Shown: piece by piece, positions 22,764-33,386 of the stretch
How positions within the stretch are numbered: the first letter of the stretch is position 1
Layout of the letters: every line of letters begins with the position of its first letter
DNA from: Fonsecaea monophora
Taxonomy: Eukaryota; Ascomycota; Eurotiomycetes; Chaetothyriales; Herpotrichiellaceae
Reading direction: 5' to 3'
Assembly (NCBI RefSeq): GCF_001642475.1
Contig: NW_019173989.1
Span: 62,001 to 126,000, forward strand
Length of the DNA: 64,000 bases
Notes under the pieces: model-generated
Database searches by the model: none
Seen by the model: the letters and a program-made list of their open reading frames with translations, nothing else
Told to the model about the DNA's origin: nothing
Made by a program: the position numbers and the translations under genes

Positions 22764-23798
22764 CTATGAGATCACGCTCATTTCCAGCTCGATTTGTCTC
22801 AGCTTGCTCTCTATCTGAAACCGCTCACTCACTAAGAATTCTCCCCACCATCTCTGAGGCGTAGTCTCCATCTTCAGCTCGTCGGGGAAGGGCTCAAGGA
22901 ACGAATCAACATCATCCCGCCAGCTTGTCCTCGCCGCACTACCGAGCCATACCGCGGTATACTCCCAGTAATATGGGTACCATCCGGCACATTCCCAGTC
23001 GATCAGGCCAACGACTCGATCTCCTCGGAGCATGATGTTGAATGGATTCAGGTCACCGTGGGTGAATACTGGCGGTGGCCATGACTTGTCCTGGCCAACT
23101 ATCATTTCTCGAATCTCTTGAAATCCTGGGTTGTCTCCTAGCATTTCTGCTTGTGCGAGGCTAAATCCTTCCCTCAGCCAATGGTGTAGCTCTTGTATCG
23201 TTTTGAATGGACCGAAACGAGGACGAGAGATGGGATTGAAAGGGTCGCATAATGATCCGCCGGCGCAACTCTTGTATCATGCTCTTCAGCTGGTCAAGGA
23301 TTCTGCGGCGAAACTGTTCGAATCTGGGCTTCTTGCACGACATGGGCCACACTCTCGGCAGGTTATCCCCTCGAATCCTCTCCATCACGATGTAAGCGCG
23401 GTTCTCGTGGAGGAAAGAACAACAGATCTTTGGCACCGGAATGGATGTATTCTGGGCGACAAATGCGGCTGTTGCCCCTTCGTTCAGGTGAACTGTTGGC
23501 CCTGGTTTGTCGGTGTGATTCGAAAACAGCAGCCTATCCGGGTGTACAACTTTGCCGTGGTCTTCATCGCAGCGAGAGTCATCCAGCGGCGGAGAAAAGT
23601 GTTATTGATGGCTAATTTCTCACTCCCTGCATGTTGATTCTCGTCCAGGGACCTAATGATCCTCAAAGGGCCACCAGTCTCTCTGAATTCCATGACGAGA
23701 TCAGCCATGCCGAGTCCGCTTCTTTCCTCTTCCCCGTACGATCGACTTCGCAGGGCGATGATTGATTCGCACGGTAGGAGGGCTACTTTGAGAGACAA
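22764..23798 (-). pseudogene. APH-like kinase gene, frameshifted
   Basis: A second fungal APH/choline-kinase-like gene on the minus strand. One frame, readable from about 23590 to 23262, gives NTSIPVPKICCSFLHENRAY and VMERIRGDNLPRVWP (hinge region). Near 23258-23264, after MIQELR, the reading must change frame to continue as GGSLCDPFNPISRPRFGPF and TIQELHHWLREGF. The loop usually found between these parts also appears shortened. The rest is intact: THGDLNPFNIMLRGD (catalytic loop with Asp), VVGLIDWECAGWYPYYWEY (metal Asp and family signature), and the stop at 22764. The N-terminal exon (about 23600-23798) is in yet another frame and needs an intron I could not place. With one frameshift the gene is probably dead, unless the shift is a sequence error. 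Confidence 0.7.
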
Positions 23799-24640
23799 GT
23801 CATCAGAGGACGGTCACGGCGGTCACTGCATGTAAATTTCATGTTAGATAATGGTGACGTGTTGACAGACTTCAAAAAGGGAGAAGATACACTCTTATGC
23901 GGAAGCACGGCCCGCCGTAGGCCGAAGAAGCCTTTGTTGTGACAGCGCGGGAAGTCGTGCCGGTAGGGACAATCTGTTGAGACGACGCTGCCTACGCGTG
24001 CAAGTCTCCGCAGTCTGGTATTGCCAGCTCGGTGGAAGGTGCTTCGAGGGTCACGTGACCGTCGTTCCTACGCCCATGTCTCCTGCCTTGTGCAATGGGC
24101 AACTAGGGCGCAGGTGCATTGAATCCAGACCACATTACGCACGCACACGCACGCTTGTGCAGTTACAGAAAGAGAAGGGAGAGGAGGAGGGGCACAGCCT
24201 GATGATAGTTCCGAGCGGAGCCAAACAGAACATCTTCTCCCTTTGTTCTTGTTTTCATTCTTGAGACGAAGCCGTTTAGAAGATACAGTCAGCGACGCAT
24301 TAGGTGACACGACACGGCAGGAAGCCACAAGTACGAGAATTGGGTCACAGTGAGCTCGATCGATGTATTGAGTTTGGGCAGGACCGGCTATCATCGTCTT
24401 TGTCTCGACGAAGCCGTCAATGGATCGATCGATTTATTGAGTGAGTGGTCACTGTCTTCATCTTTTATTTGCTTGCTTAATTTACTTACTTTATTGGTTA
24501 CTTACTTAATTTCTTGTCAGCTTAATGCTTAAAATCTTGATCCTTACTTGATCAAGCTCCGACACAACATTGAGACCCATCTAGAGAGGCTCAATGGAGC
24601 CCCGCCATATGCGCACAAGACTCCTACCAACGCCAGAAGG
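23799..24640. other. Intergenic, no gene seen
   Basis: No supported open frame. The segment 24440-24540 is AT-rich and contains repeated TTACTT-type words. Nothing else of note. Confidence 0.45.
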
Positions 24641-24856
24641 CAACCACTGGTCGACGAATGAATCCTGAGGGAACCACTGGTCGACGAATGAATCCTGAGG
24701 GAACCATGTGGTCGATAAATGAGTCCTGAGGCAGCCATGTGGTCGACGAATGAATCCTGAGGCAGCCATGTAGTCGACGAATGAATCCTGAAGGCAACCA
24801 CTGGTCGACGAATGAATCCTGAAGGGAACCATGTGGTCGACGAATGAAACCTGAGA
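24641..24856. repeat. Minisatellite, seven copies of a 30-32 bp unit
   Basis: The core TCGACGAATGAATCCTGA recurs at 24651, 24681, 24712, 24743, 24774, 24805 and 24837, giving periods of 30, 31, 31, 31, 31 and 32 bases. Units differ at a few positions, for example TCGATAAAT in the third. It abuts the 3' end of the broken minus-strand gene at 24889-25771. Confidence 0.9.
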
Positions 24857-24888
24857 AGTCACATCGACAACAATCTTCAAGGGGTCCT

Positions 24889-25771
24889 TCACTCATCAAG
24901 TTCCTCCACGTCATCATCGTTCTTATCCTCGGCCCGTTTTTCTAACCGCTCGTAGTACTTTGAAAACATGCCATGTGCGACCTGCGTCAGAACGTTGTCC
25001 TTGTACCACCCCATCACCATTGAGTTTTTGTCAGTAATTGACAAGGTAGCAGCCGGATCGACGCTGTGGCAAACCCATATGTCTGATTGAGCCTTGCCTT
25101 CGATGACGAGGAATGAACATCGAAATGTCATGTCTGACTCCTGAGTGGGTGTGAAGCAGAGCTCTCTTTCAATGTTCAGGTTGAACAGGTATGCTTTTAC
25201 AACTGATTCCGCAAGGCCACACAGAGCTTGTACTTGGCGTATTTCCCAGGGGTGGAAGCCCAACACAACGTCTGGGAAAGGATTGTCAGGGCCCAGAGGG
25301 CAGAGCCTTGGGGGCAAAAGGAGCAGCAGGAAGAGGCGAAGGGTTCAGCCGAGCTGATCTTTGGAGAGGCGCTGTGGCTTCTGAGGCTGCGTCGGAGGTT
25401 GCGTTGTTTCGTGTTATATATATATATGAGTGCAGAGGCTGCGAGCGTCGTGGATGCCGCTGTAGTGGTGGGATACGCGGCCGAGGCTCGTCGCTTAGTC
25501 CGGTATGTTGGCGACTTCTTGTCTTCTCTCGTCAGACTGTGGGCGCGCCCAGATGACTTGTAGCCGCTCCTCAATCTCCGCAGGCGGTAAATAGGTAAGC
25601 ATGACAAAATCGGCGTCTTTCAGCCTCGCGATACGACTGACCAAGCTTTGGGGCCCGGGCGGCGGCGTATGGGCGTGTGAAGGGGCCGGAGGCTGGCCCG
25701 GCAGAGGCTGTCATCTTGTGGAGCTTTCGGAGATTGCTGCGCGTGAGTGGCGCAGGGGCAGGCGAAGCCAT
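24889..25771 (-). pseudogene. PD-(D/E)XK-nuclease-like gene, broken
   Basis: The C-terminal part (24889-25317) is open and carries NPFPDVVLGFHPWEIRQ followed by CSFLVIEGKAQSDIW. The Asp and the E-x-K pair fit the active-site pattern of PD-(D/E)XK nuclease-like domains found in many fungal proteins of unknown role. Upstream, a minus frame reads LKDADFVMLTYLPPAEIEER and RPQSDERRQEVANIPD. It then meets a TAA at 25495-25497 and continues in frame as ATSLGRVSHHYSGIHDAR. More frame changes are needed across a TATATA run near 25420 to reach the C-terminal part. The TAA could derive from CAA by a C-to-T change. I infer a decayed gene; missed introns could explain some breaks but not the in-frame stop. 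Confidence 0.5.
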
Positions 25772-27444
25772 CTGGGCGGTCGAGAGAGCATTGCAGCTCT
25801 GACGAAGAAGAAGAGGACAAGAAGGACGGAAAGTTCCTCCTTATCAAGACGTCGCGAGACCACTGCCTGGAAGAGAGAGAGAGAGTGCGAGGCAGTGGGA
25901 GGTATTTATCTTCGCCTTCACTTTCTTCGTCGGTGCCATACCACATAATGAAAAGGCGAGGCAGTTGGAGTTGCTTGTTGGTATCACACAATAGCATGGG
26001 CAAAGGCGCTTTGCCCGCTCGGTGGCTTTGTTTTCCATGTTCGGCCACGGACCATTTCGTGAATCGCGACCTCTGATTGGCGAATTCGCCGTCAGCCTGA
26101 TGGTTGTATCAATGACAGTTGAACAAAGGCAACTCACCATCAAACTTTTTCTTTATTCACTTCACGAAGCCGTTCCCGGTATCAATCGACTTAGCTGCGG
26201 AAGCAGATTCACCTAGTGTAAAAAACACAAAATTATACCGTGTGGTTGTGGTGATACAGGCTGGTGACGGGTCAGAAACCTCTCCGAATAATATTTGCAG
26301 GACGCTGCGGCAGGCTACCATGTAGGGGTGCTATACGCCTGTGCAAGCCACCCCAGTACCTCGAGTTTGAGGGGCGCAAAAAACCCCCAAAGCTGCCCGC
26401 TCACAGCGCCCTCAAGCTCACAAATTCAGTGGTGTGGTGCAATATAACACCACTCTTTACACAGCACTACACTGCACCACACTCATCTGATCGAAGCAAT
26501 GATCATAACGAGTGATAATTGCTGGTAAAGTAGAGGCAGATTGAATACGTATCAATGCAAGGTGCAAAGGAGAGAGTGCGTGCAGGCATGGCAAAGGGTC
26601 GGTTGATTTTCAGCGTGGCGAATATTGACGATGGGTACATGTGGTTCAAAAAGCGATAGGGGCGCCATAAGTGCCTGGGGAAGCTATTTAGGTGAGGGGT
26701 TTTACCTCGAAACCTCGTTGAGGGCACCTGGAATGCCAGGGTTCCTGCTATGGTAACCATGGTAGCCGTGGTAGCCGTGCATTCTAGCTGTGGTAGCCTT
26801 TGGACGCTGGCTGGCTGGAACATTTGTCCATTATTCCTTAGGCGACTTTGGTCCCCTTGGAGTCTCAACTTCTGGATAGATAGAGCCCCTATAGTTCAAC
26901 TTTCCAGCTCATCGGTTCCCCCCAGCTCTGCGGGCCCCTGTGCTACACGAGGCCTGTCATTACAGGTTATTAGCCACCCTCTCTATATCCCCCTTTTCAT
27001 CCATATCTCTATCTCTATCAATATTCTTCCCTTCCTCCCCATCACCGTGCCACCAGATATCTCTACAGGCAGCAGGCAGGCAGGCAGACAGACAGACAGA
27101 CCGGCAATCTCAACATAAGATCAATGGGATTGGTCCCAGTGCCTGTCTCGGGATTGGTGTTGTTGCTTCCGGCGCTGCGAACGAACAGCGAGACGAGGGC
27201 CGTCACGCCAAACGAAAAAACGGAACGGCTGCGGTGTCTTCATCCTCAACAGTAGTCTTGAAGAGGTCACTACGACAGGGATTCTGCTCTTTGCGGCTGA
27301 CTACAGAAAAGCGGAGAGAGATGGCACGGAATTGGGGTTGTTATTGAAAAATCGACATTGCAGTCTTCCCCAAAGAGCAAGATTCCAAACAAAGAACCCT
27401 CGATATCGTTGAAGAGGGCCCATATCTACAAAAGGATGGCGGTA
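25772..27444. other. Stretch without a supported gene, with simple repeats
   Basis: No coherent gene. It contains a CAGG/CAGA tetranucleotide tract at about 27063-27101, a local GGTAGCCGT duplication near 26760, and short frames of low quality. Confidence 0.4.
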
Positions 27445-28173
27445 TCAATGAAGCAGCGACCTCAAAGGCTCCCTCGTCGACAGCGACGTTATGCCGTGCT
27501 GTACCATCGGAACGGAACAATGTCGGCGGACATTCAGAAGGCAAAGGAGGGAACGAATTGGAGGACAGTCTGCATAACGACAGGGCGTGTCGGCACCGGT
27601 GATGTACAGGTTGACCATGGACATCTCTTTGGTGTCGAAGGTGAAAGACCGGTCGCCGTACTCGGCCAACTTGAGAAAGCCGCTGCCGTCATTTCTGACG
27701 CACCACGCCTTCAGCATCGCCTCGACCAACTCGCCCACACTGCCCAAGCAGTCATCTTTGTGCAAGAATTGGACGGGTCCGTCGTAGCAGGTCAGGGCGG
27801 CCTCACACAGTGTCCGATCATCGCGCTGGTCTTTGAACTTCCGGACCTCCCCCATGACCCAGCCGTGGACTTCGCTTTTCATGTGCCGCAAAGCGTCCTC
27901 GCCGTGCACATGGAAAGAATCTGATTATCGCAAGACCGCCAGCAACTTATCCACCCGCCCGCTGATACGGAGCACCCGCATTTGATCACTGTCCAGGCCG
28001 GTGGGTTTTGTCGTGCCGATATGCCCAATTTCCATTTTGATATGCTCGTGCCAAAATTCATTTCTAGAAGAGGCATATGACAGACCGTTGAAGTCCGGGG
28101 TACATTGGTACTGGATAGAAGGGGTCAACGAGACCTTACGAGCCATGGGAATGTTGTTGGCGCGGCACTGCAT
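27445..28173 (-). pseudogene. Unrecognised reading frame interrupted by one TAA
   Basis: On the minus strand a single frame runs from the ATG at 28171-28173 (MQCRANNIPMARKVSL) to the stop at 27445, interrupted only by TAA at 27925-27927. Before the stop it reads EFWHEHIKMEIGHIG and VLRISGRVDKLLAVLR. After it, still in frame, it reads DSFHVHGEDALRHMKSEVHG, EAALTCYDGPVQFLHKDDCL and AEYGDRSFTFDTKEM. Composition on both sides is protein-like and even. I do not recognise the family. The frame is open further upstream to 28224 without an ATG. Explanations are a nonsense mutation (CAA to TAA would fit), a short intron spanning the stop (no good donor seen), or a sequencing error. Confidence 0.5.
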
Positions 28174-28224
28174 GGAGATATTGAATAGTAACGACCGGAC
28201 GAGACCTGGTCGCGAAGAAGGCAC

Positions 28225-30067
28225 CTATGCACTAAACGATCATGCAACCAGTGTGAGCATGGACGAAGGATTGCTTCCTAATCGTCCCCGTGTGAGATTT
28301 ATATGTCTGATGGAAGATAGGGCATGTTCGAATGTTGAATATACCCATGGCGCAAGAAGGGTGTTTTGACGTGTCGCGAAGATTATTTGCGTTTGCTATG
28401 TCTCGAAAGCGACGTGAATTAAACTCTGGGATACTCGACCAGCCATGCCTGACAACCCACCCTCTCGCGCGCCTATGGGATGGTTCCTCCACGCAGTCCG
28501 GAGGTCATATCCAGGGATATCCGATGCGGACCAGCCTGGGAGATCTGGAGGGCTTCTCGGGGAGAAGGACCGAATCTGAGAGGAGTTCTGTAGCCACTGA
28601 CTGCGAGACGCTACCCGCCACCTGTCAATTGAATTTGTCCATGTCTTGAAATGAGTGTTTCTGGGCAGCCAAAATACCTGTTAGATAGCGTTCGATTGCT
28701 AGCCATGGCAGACAAGTGGAAAAATGCAATGTCTGGTTCACCAACGAGAAGACGGGCCTCGGTCAAGTCCAAGTCCCTGGCAATGTGAGATGGGAAAAGT
28801 TGGACAGGAATCTTCAGAAAGTCGGCAAAGGTGGTGGAAGCTAAGGCAGCCGCATGACAACGTGTGATTCCAACAGTGCCAATGTTAACTGCAGCACAGT
28901 TCGAAACGCTGTAATTTGTGTTGGTGGTGTGAAGGGGAATCGAAGGTGGCCAATTAAAGGGTTGGAACTGGACATGGAATGGTGGAGCCTCTAGTCAGGA
29001 TGTAAAAAGCACCGTTGCCAGGGTCAGCCGCATGGAAGTGATGGGCAAAAGTTCCCCGCCTTGCATGAATCACATTTCTTGCGGCGGTTACTGTCTTAGC
29101 AACATGCGGCACACTCGGGTTACCCACTTAAGCCCTCTACTAGGAACGACGCTCCAGACCTCTTCTGCCTCTTGTGCTACGCTCTGTTCTGGCACCGCCT
29201 CCCCCAAACCCTCACCGCCTATTCTGACCGCCAATCTCAGCGCCTACTCCGCCTCTTTCCCTTCTAAGAGAATCTCCCTCCAAACTGAACCCTCCTCCTC
29301 CTCGTTTCCCACGCTTAAATCTCTTACCTCGTCTCACCCATATTTTTCTACATGCTCAGAACTGTTCCTAAATTTATCGCCATGTGTTACTTAGCTCAGG
29401 TCTCACTTTCGGCGAGTCTATCCGCAAATCTCTTTCGCTCGCTTCCGGGGGTCCAACTGAAATTGATTTCCTTCACCCTGTAAGTTCTGGGGGTCAACTC
29501 TACGCTAAGAGGGCCTGCCAGAAGCAAGTCTCGTATAAGGGTCTGGCTTTCCATCACGTGGCGCTTCCGACAGTGACAGTTACACCAACTGCTGCCGCAA
29601 AATTTTATGCAAGCATCCAGTTGGCCATGCATACAAGGGTCATGGGTCTTCAGGCCCACAGGGAGTTGAAGTTGGAAGTGTGGAGGTTGCGAGGCAGAAG
29701 CCCAGGGGTAAAGCCATTGCCCACCTGGTCGTTTTGTCTCCCTCAACGGCCAGGCTGGTCGTAGCCGCGAACCGCCTCTAAAACCTACTTGTCCGCCATG
29801 TCTCCTCCTGTCACCCTACTTCTGCTTCAACTTCCTCTTCTCTTTCCAGTTCTCTTTCGCACTCTCTGGTTCTTTGCTTGACCCGGGGCTCAAATTTCGT
29901 CACGACAACAGGACCTCGTCTTCGAGTCAATCAGTCAGTCCATCGTTGTTGATTTCCTGTCCAGCTGCAACCTGCCCAGCCTCACCATCCACTCGGAGGA
30001 CAAATCTTATCTCCGCCTACGACACCTTTCCAAGCCCTGGGTAGCAATACCATCCAAGGCTGACAGG
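28225..30067. other. Stretch without a supported gene
   Basis: Frames at 28232-28492 (minus), 29032-29394 (plus) and 29384-29764 (plus) are open but give low-complexity or unremarkable peptides with no motif. The promoter and 5' leader of the F-box gene starting at 30068 must lie in the last part. Confidence 0.35.
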
Positions 30068-31804
30068 ATGAGGTGCCAGACTCTGACCATCCCAGAGTCC
30101 AGCTCACCGGATAGTGAAGAGTCTGGTCAAGAGCCCGTGCCGAAGCGTCGACGTATACGAAGACGGGCCAACGAGCCTGCGGCTCTAAGACAACCCCGGA
30201 GTTCCTTGGAGGTGCATTCCAAGACCTCCTCGACCACACCTACGACACCCTCCAGGAGACGTAACCCCCTACTTCATCTTCTCCAGGCGGTCGAGGATGA
30301 TGATCACATCATGGTCATTTCATCGAGAGAGACCACCCCAGGGCCACGGGCGGTGACACCAAGGACCCTCATCGTGTCAAACTTTGAAAAGCCCAACCCG
30401 TGCCTCATGGGACTGTGTGACAATGTGCTACGCCAAATCGTTGACCTGGTGTCGTACGACAGCCCTAGGACCGTCCACGCACTCCGGATGTGTTGTCGAC
30501 GAACGGCCGAGGTGGCTGAGCCGGCGTTTTGTCGAACCCTCATTACCACCTCGGGTGTACGGTCGACAGGGATGGAGAGACTCCTGCAGGCCCGACCAGA
30601 ACGATGTGCGTACGTCAAGACTGTGGCTGCGTACCCCAAATACGCGTGGCCTGCTGAGAGCCTGAAAGCGACGGCCAGGCTTCTTCCTCGGCTCCCCCAT
30701 CTTGAGGTCTTGCATATCACTGAGACGTTGTCGATCGGAGATAGAATCAGGCTGAGCGAGTTCATGGTTGAGTCCAACGACGAATTCTTCTCCGTGCTGA
30801 GCAATGCGATCACCGTCAGCACCTTCGTCAGGCTCAAAGTATGCACTATCATCTCGGCGGTGGAGCGGCCCGTGTCGATCAAGCGGATCCTCCAAAGCCC
30901 GTGTCTCAGCTCCTTGGCTGTGTCGTATCCTTACGTCGACCCTCAGGACCCGGACCTTCCACGTCGCAACTCGACGCCTTTGAAGCATCTGACTCTGTTC
31001 GTCTCTCCGTTCGCCAACCTGGAAGTCCTCGCATGTATATTGGGCATGCCCACGGCGCTGGAGACTCTGGCCATTGACGACAGTTGCCACAGGTTGCCAG
31101 ACAGTAGCTTCCCCGGCATCCTGGGCGCGACACTGCCGACCCTGGGCTCCCTGCAACCCGGCCTGAAGACGCTCAAGGTGTATTGTGTCTCGTCGTGTCT
31201 CTACACCGTGTCTCGACATACGGGAGACCTTGATTTCCGCTCGCTCCAGCAATTGCAGGAACTGAGCTTCTCGAACCACGGGGTCTGCCCGGTCAACTGC
31301 TTCGTCAACCTCCCTCCTACGTTGCAGACTCTTCGGTTCAACGGCCCGATCTCCCAAGAGGTCTTTGTTAAGAAACTCTTCGACCTCTCGACGCAGGACC
31401 AGCGCTTCTCGTGTCCCCCAAACATCAAGATCGACCTCGATTACCAGCACTATATCGAGTACAATCCCTGGACGTCGTTCGTCATTCACGAGGACGACGG
31501 CGATGCCAGACACATCGTCCGCCAGACCCGTGCACTGAGAAAGTTGACGGACCGATTCACGGACTGCAAACGGGTCGTCGTCACCGAGAGGTGGTCAGTT
31601 TTGTCACGACGCATGGAGTTTCACAAAAATGGATGGTCCTGCCTCCAGGACGGGGACCAGACGCTGAACGACAAGATCGAGGCGCAGGCCCACCAGGCTC
31701 CGTGTGCCTACCTCTACCGGCCGACGGTGTTTGGGCGCAACGACCTGACCATCTTCAAGCAGAATTACCTTCGGCCGAGGCCATGTCAGTGTTGCAATTG
31801 TTAG
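30068..31804 (+). CDS. F-box protein with leucine-rich-like repeats
   Basis: A single-exon gene of 578 residues from the ATG at 30068. F-box proteins bind Skp1 and present substrates to an SCF ubiquitin ligase. The N-terminal 100 residues are polar with a basic, nuclear-signal-like cluster at 25-33 (PKRRRIRRR). The F-box lies at about 113-157 (LMGLCDNVLRQIVDLVSYDS then LRMCCRRTAEVAEPAF). It is followed by spaced leucine motifs such as LPRLPHLEVLHITE and STPLKHLTLFVSPFANLEVL that suggest a solenoid for target binding. A paralogue with the same layout lies at 39414-40835, also carrying STPLKHL. Substrate and partners are unknown. The frame is intact and the C-terminus ends in a Cys cluster (RPRPCQCCNC). 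Confidence 0.8.
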   Translation: MRCQTLTIPESSSPDSEESGQEPVPKRRRIRRRANEPAALRQPRSSLEVHSKTSSTTPTTPSRRRNPLLHLLQAVEDDDHIMVISSRETTPGPRAVTPRTLIVSNFEKPNPCLMGLCDNVLRQIVDLVSYDSPRTVHALRMCCRRTAEVAEPAFCRTLITTSGVRSTGMERLLQARPERCAYVKTVAAYPKYAWPAESLKATARLLPRLPHLEVLHITETLSIGDRIRLSEFMVESNDEFFSVLSNAITVSTFVRLKVCTIISAVERPVSIKRILQSPCLSSLAVSYPYVDPQDPDLPRRNSTPLKHLTLFVSPFANLEVLACILGMPTALETLAIDDSCHRLPDSSFPGILGATLPTLGSLQPGLKTLKVYCVSSCLYTVSRHTGDLDFRSLQQLQELSFSNHGVCPVNCFVNLPPTLQTLRFNGPISQEVFVKKLFDLSTQDQRFSCPPNIKIDLDYQHYIEYNPWTSFVIHEDDGDARHIVRQTRALRKLTDRFTDCKRVVVTERWSVLSRRMEFHKNGWSCLQDGDQTLNDKIEAQAHQAPCAYLYRPTVFGRNDLTIFKQNYLRPRPCQCCNC

Positions 31805-33386
31805 GCCCGTGCGCGTCGCTGCTGGTCAAAGCCAGTCGAGTCAAGGACTACTAGTAGACATGGCAGACATGAAGAGAAGAATAAATGCTTTGCGGTTTCA
31901 TCCATCCCGTTCCATTTCTATCCCCTTGTTCCCACGAATAACTGATTGATTGATCGATTGATTGACTAGTTACCATTCCTACCGTACTTGTGGCATTGTA
32001 GAGTGTAGGCTGGAGAGTCTGCCGGAATTTTGCTAAACATTTGTTGATTTGGTGTTGATTTCTTACTTGTCATTTTTACATTTTGCGATTTTTGTTATCT
32101 TGAGCGTGTTTGAATTGGCTCTACAATTGATTTTGTCCTTGGTAAATTTGCACTTGTCGATTATTGGGGGTACGGAGGCACTGAGGCTAAGGGGGGTGTA
32201 CAGAGCGTCTGGGCATACCTTTTAAGGGTAAAGAAGGGTACCTACAGAAGCGCCTAGGAGCTGTTTGCACTCTTTCTCCGGGGTACTCTTTGGGCCTCGA
32301 GCCCTTGGCGCCCTTGGCCCCTTATTCTTCCAATGGCAGTCTGTCTGTCAATGAACCACGCGGCACCACGCCACACACACTACACCGTTCTATACCACAT
32401 CACGCCGCAACACACAAGATTGGTTGCTAGAATGTGCTACGCTGTACTGTACTGTGCTCCTGCTCTACTGCTGCACTCTGCTCAGCCGATCCCCGCAGCC
32501 ATGTTGACTTCCTTCCTTTGGTTTTCTACTTATTGACTAGGTCTGACTGGGGAGCTGTGAGCACCGAGTCGATTTTCAAGATAGAGGGCATTTTCTCGCG
32601 CCGTGCTACGCCATTGCATAATATCAGGCTGGCAGGAAGGGCAGGGAGGCGAGAAGGCGGACAGACTTGACTCCGGTGTCATGATTCACATATGGCAGCG
32701 TGTGTGTGCGGATATGCGACGCGACAAGGCCGGTCACTCCCTACGAAATGAGCTCGCTGTCGACTGCGTAGCCTCCTGGGGTTGTCCTTTATGCTACAAT
32801 TGCATCAAGTCATGCGAATCGCGCGATGTTCGTAGAGATAAAGACTAGGGGCACTTGATTCGAGCTGATCAAAAGTCCAGATTCAACAACACTAACGATA
32901 TCCGACATCATACATACTATACCCCCTTGCGTTTTTCCTTCTCTTCTCTTCCGAGACCCCCGAGGTGTATTCCTCCGAATGACACAAAAACCATGAAAGT
33001 CAACACGAATATGCACAGGGAGCAGTGGCAGAGACAACTTGTCGTCCGCGTCCTGCATGTATGCATAACTCTTCCCTTCTCATTCCCTGCTTTTGTTTCT
33101 AAAAGACCACGCCGGGCCGGACATGACACGACATGGTATCGTTGCCATGTACCGCAGGCACCGCGAAGGGACAGGGCCGAGACCGACACCGAGAGAGTGG
33201 AGACGGGGAACCGAGGGGGTTTTTCATTCGAAAGTGTCTATAGGAGGTTCCTCTTTCGTCAGTTTGTGAGAAAATCCAACAGGGAGGACGAGGACAAGGA
33301 GGGGTTGAGGAAAACATGCCGATGCTGATGACTTCGGCGGTGTGGCCCTCTCCCAAGCCAGGCAAGGACTCGGCGACAGGGCCAGT
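31805..33386. other. Stretch without a supported gene
   Basis: Intergenic sequence with a GATT-type short repeat near 31945-31970 and several Cys/Tyr-rich chance frames near 32330-32670. I see no splice chain or motif. Confidence 0.4.

Noticed and set aside
24641..24856. CRISPR-like spacing of repeats
   Set aside because: Units are contiguous minisatellite copies without unique spacers, in a eukaryotic genome.
30428..31513. Minus-strand frame of 361 codons
   Set aside because: Lies wholly antisense to the F-box gene and has no motif; a shadow frame.
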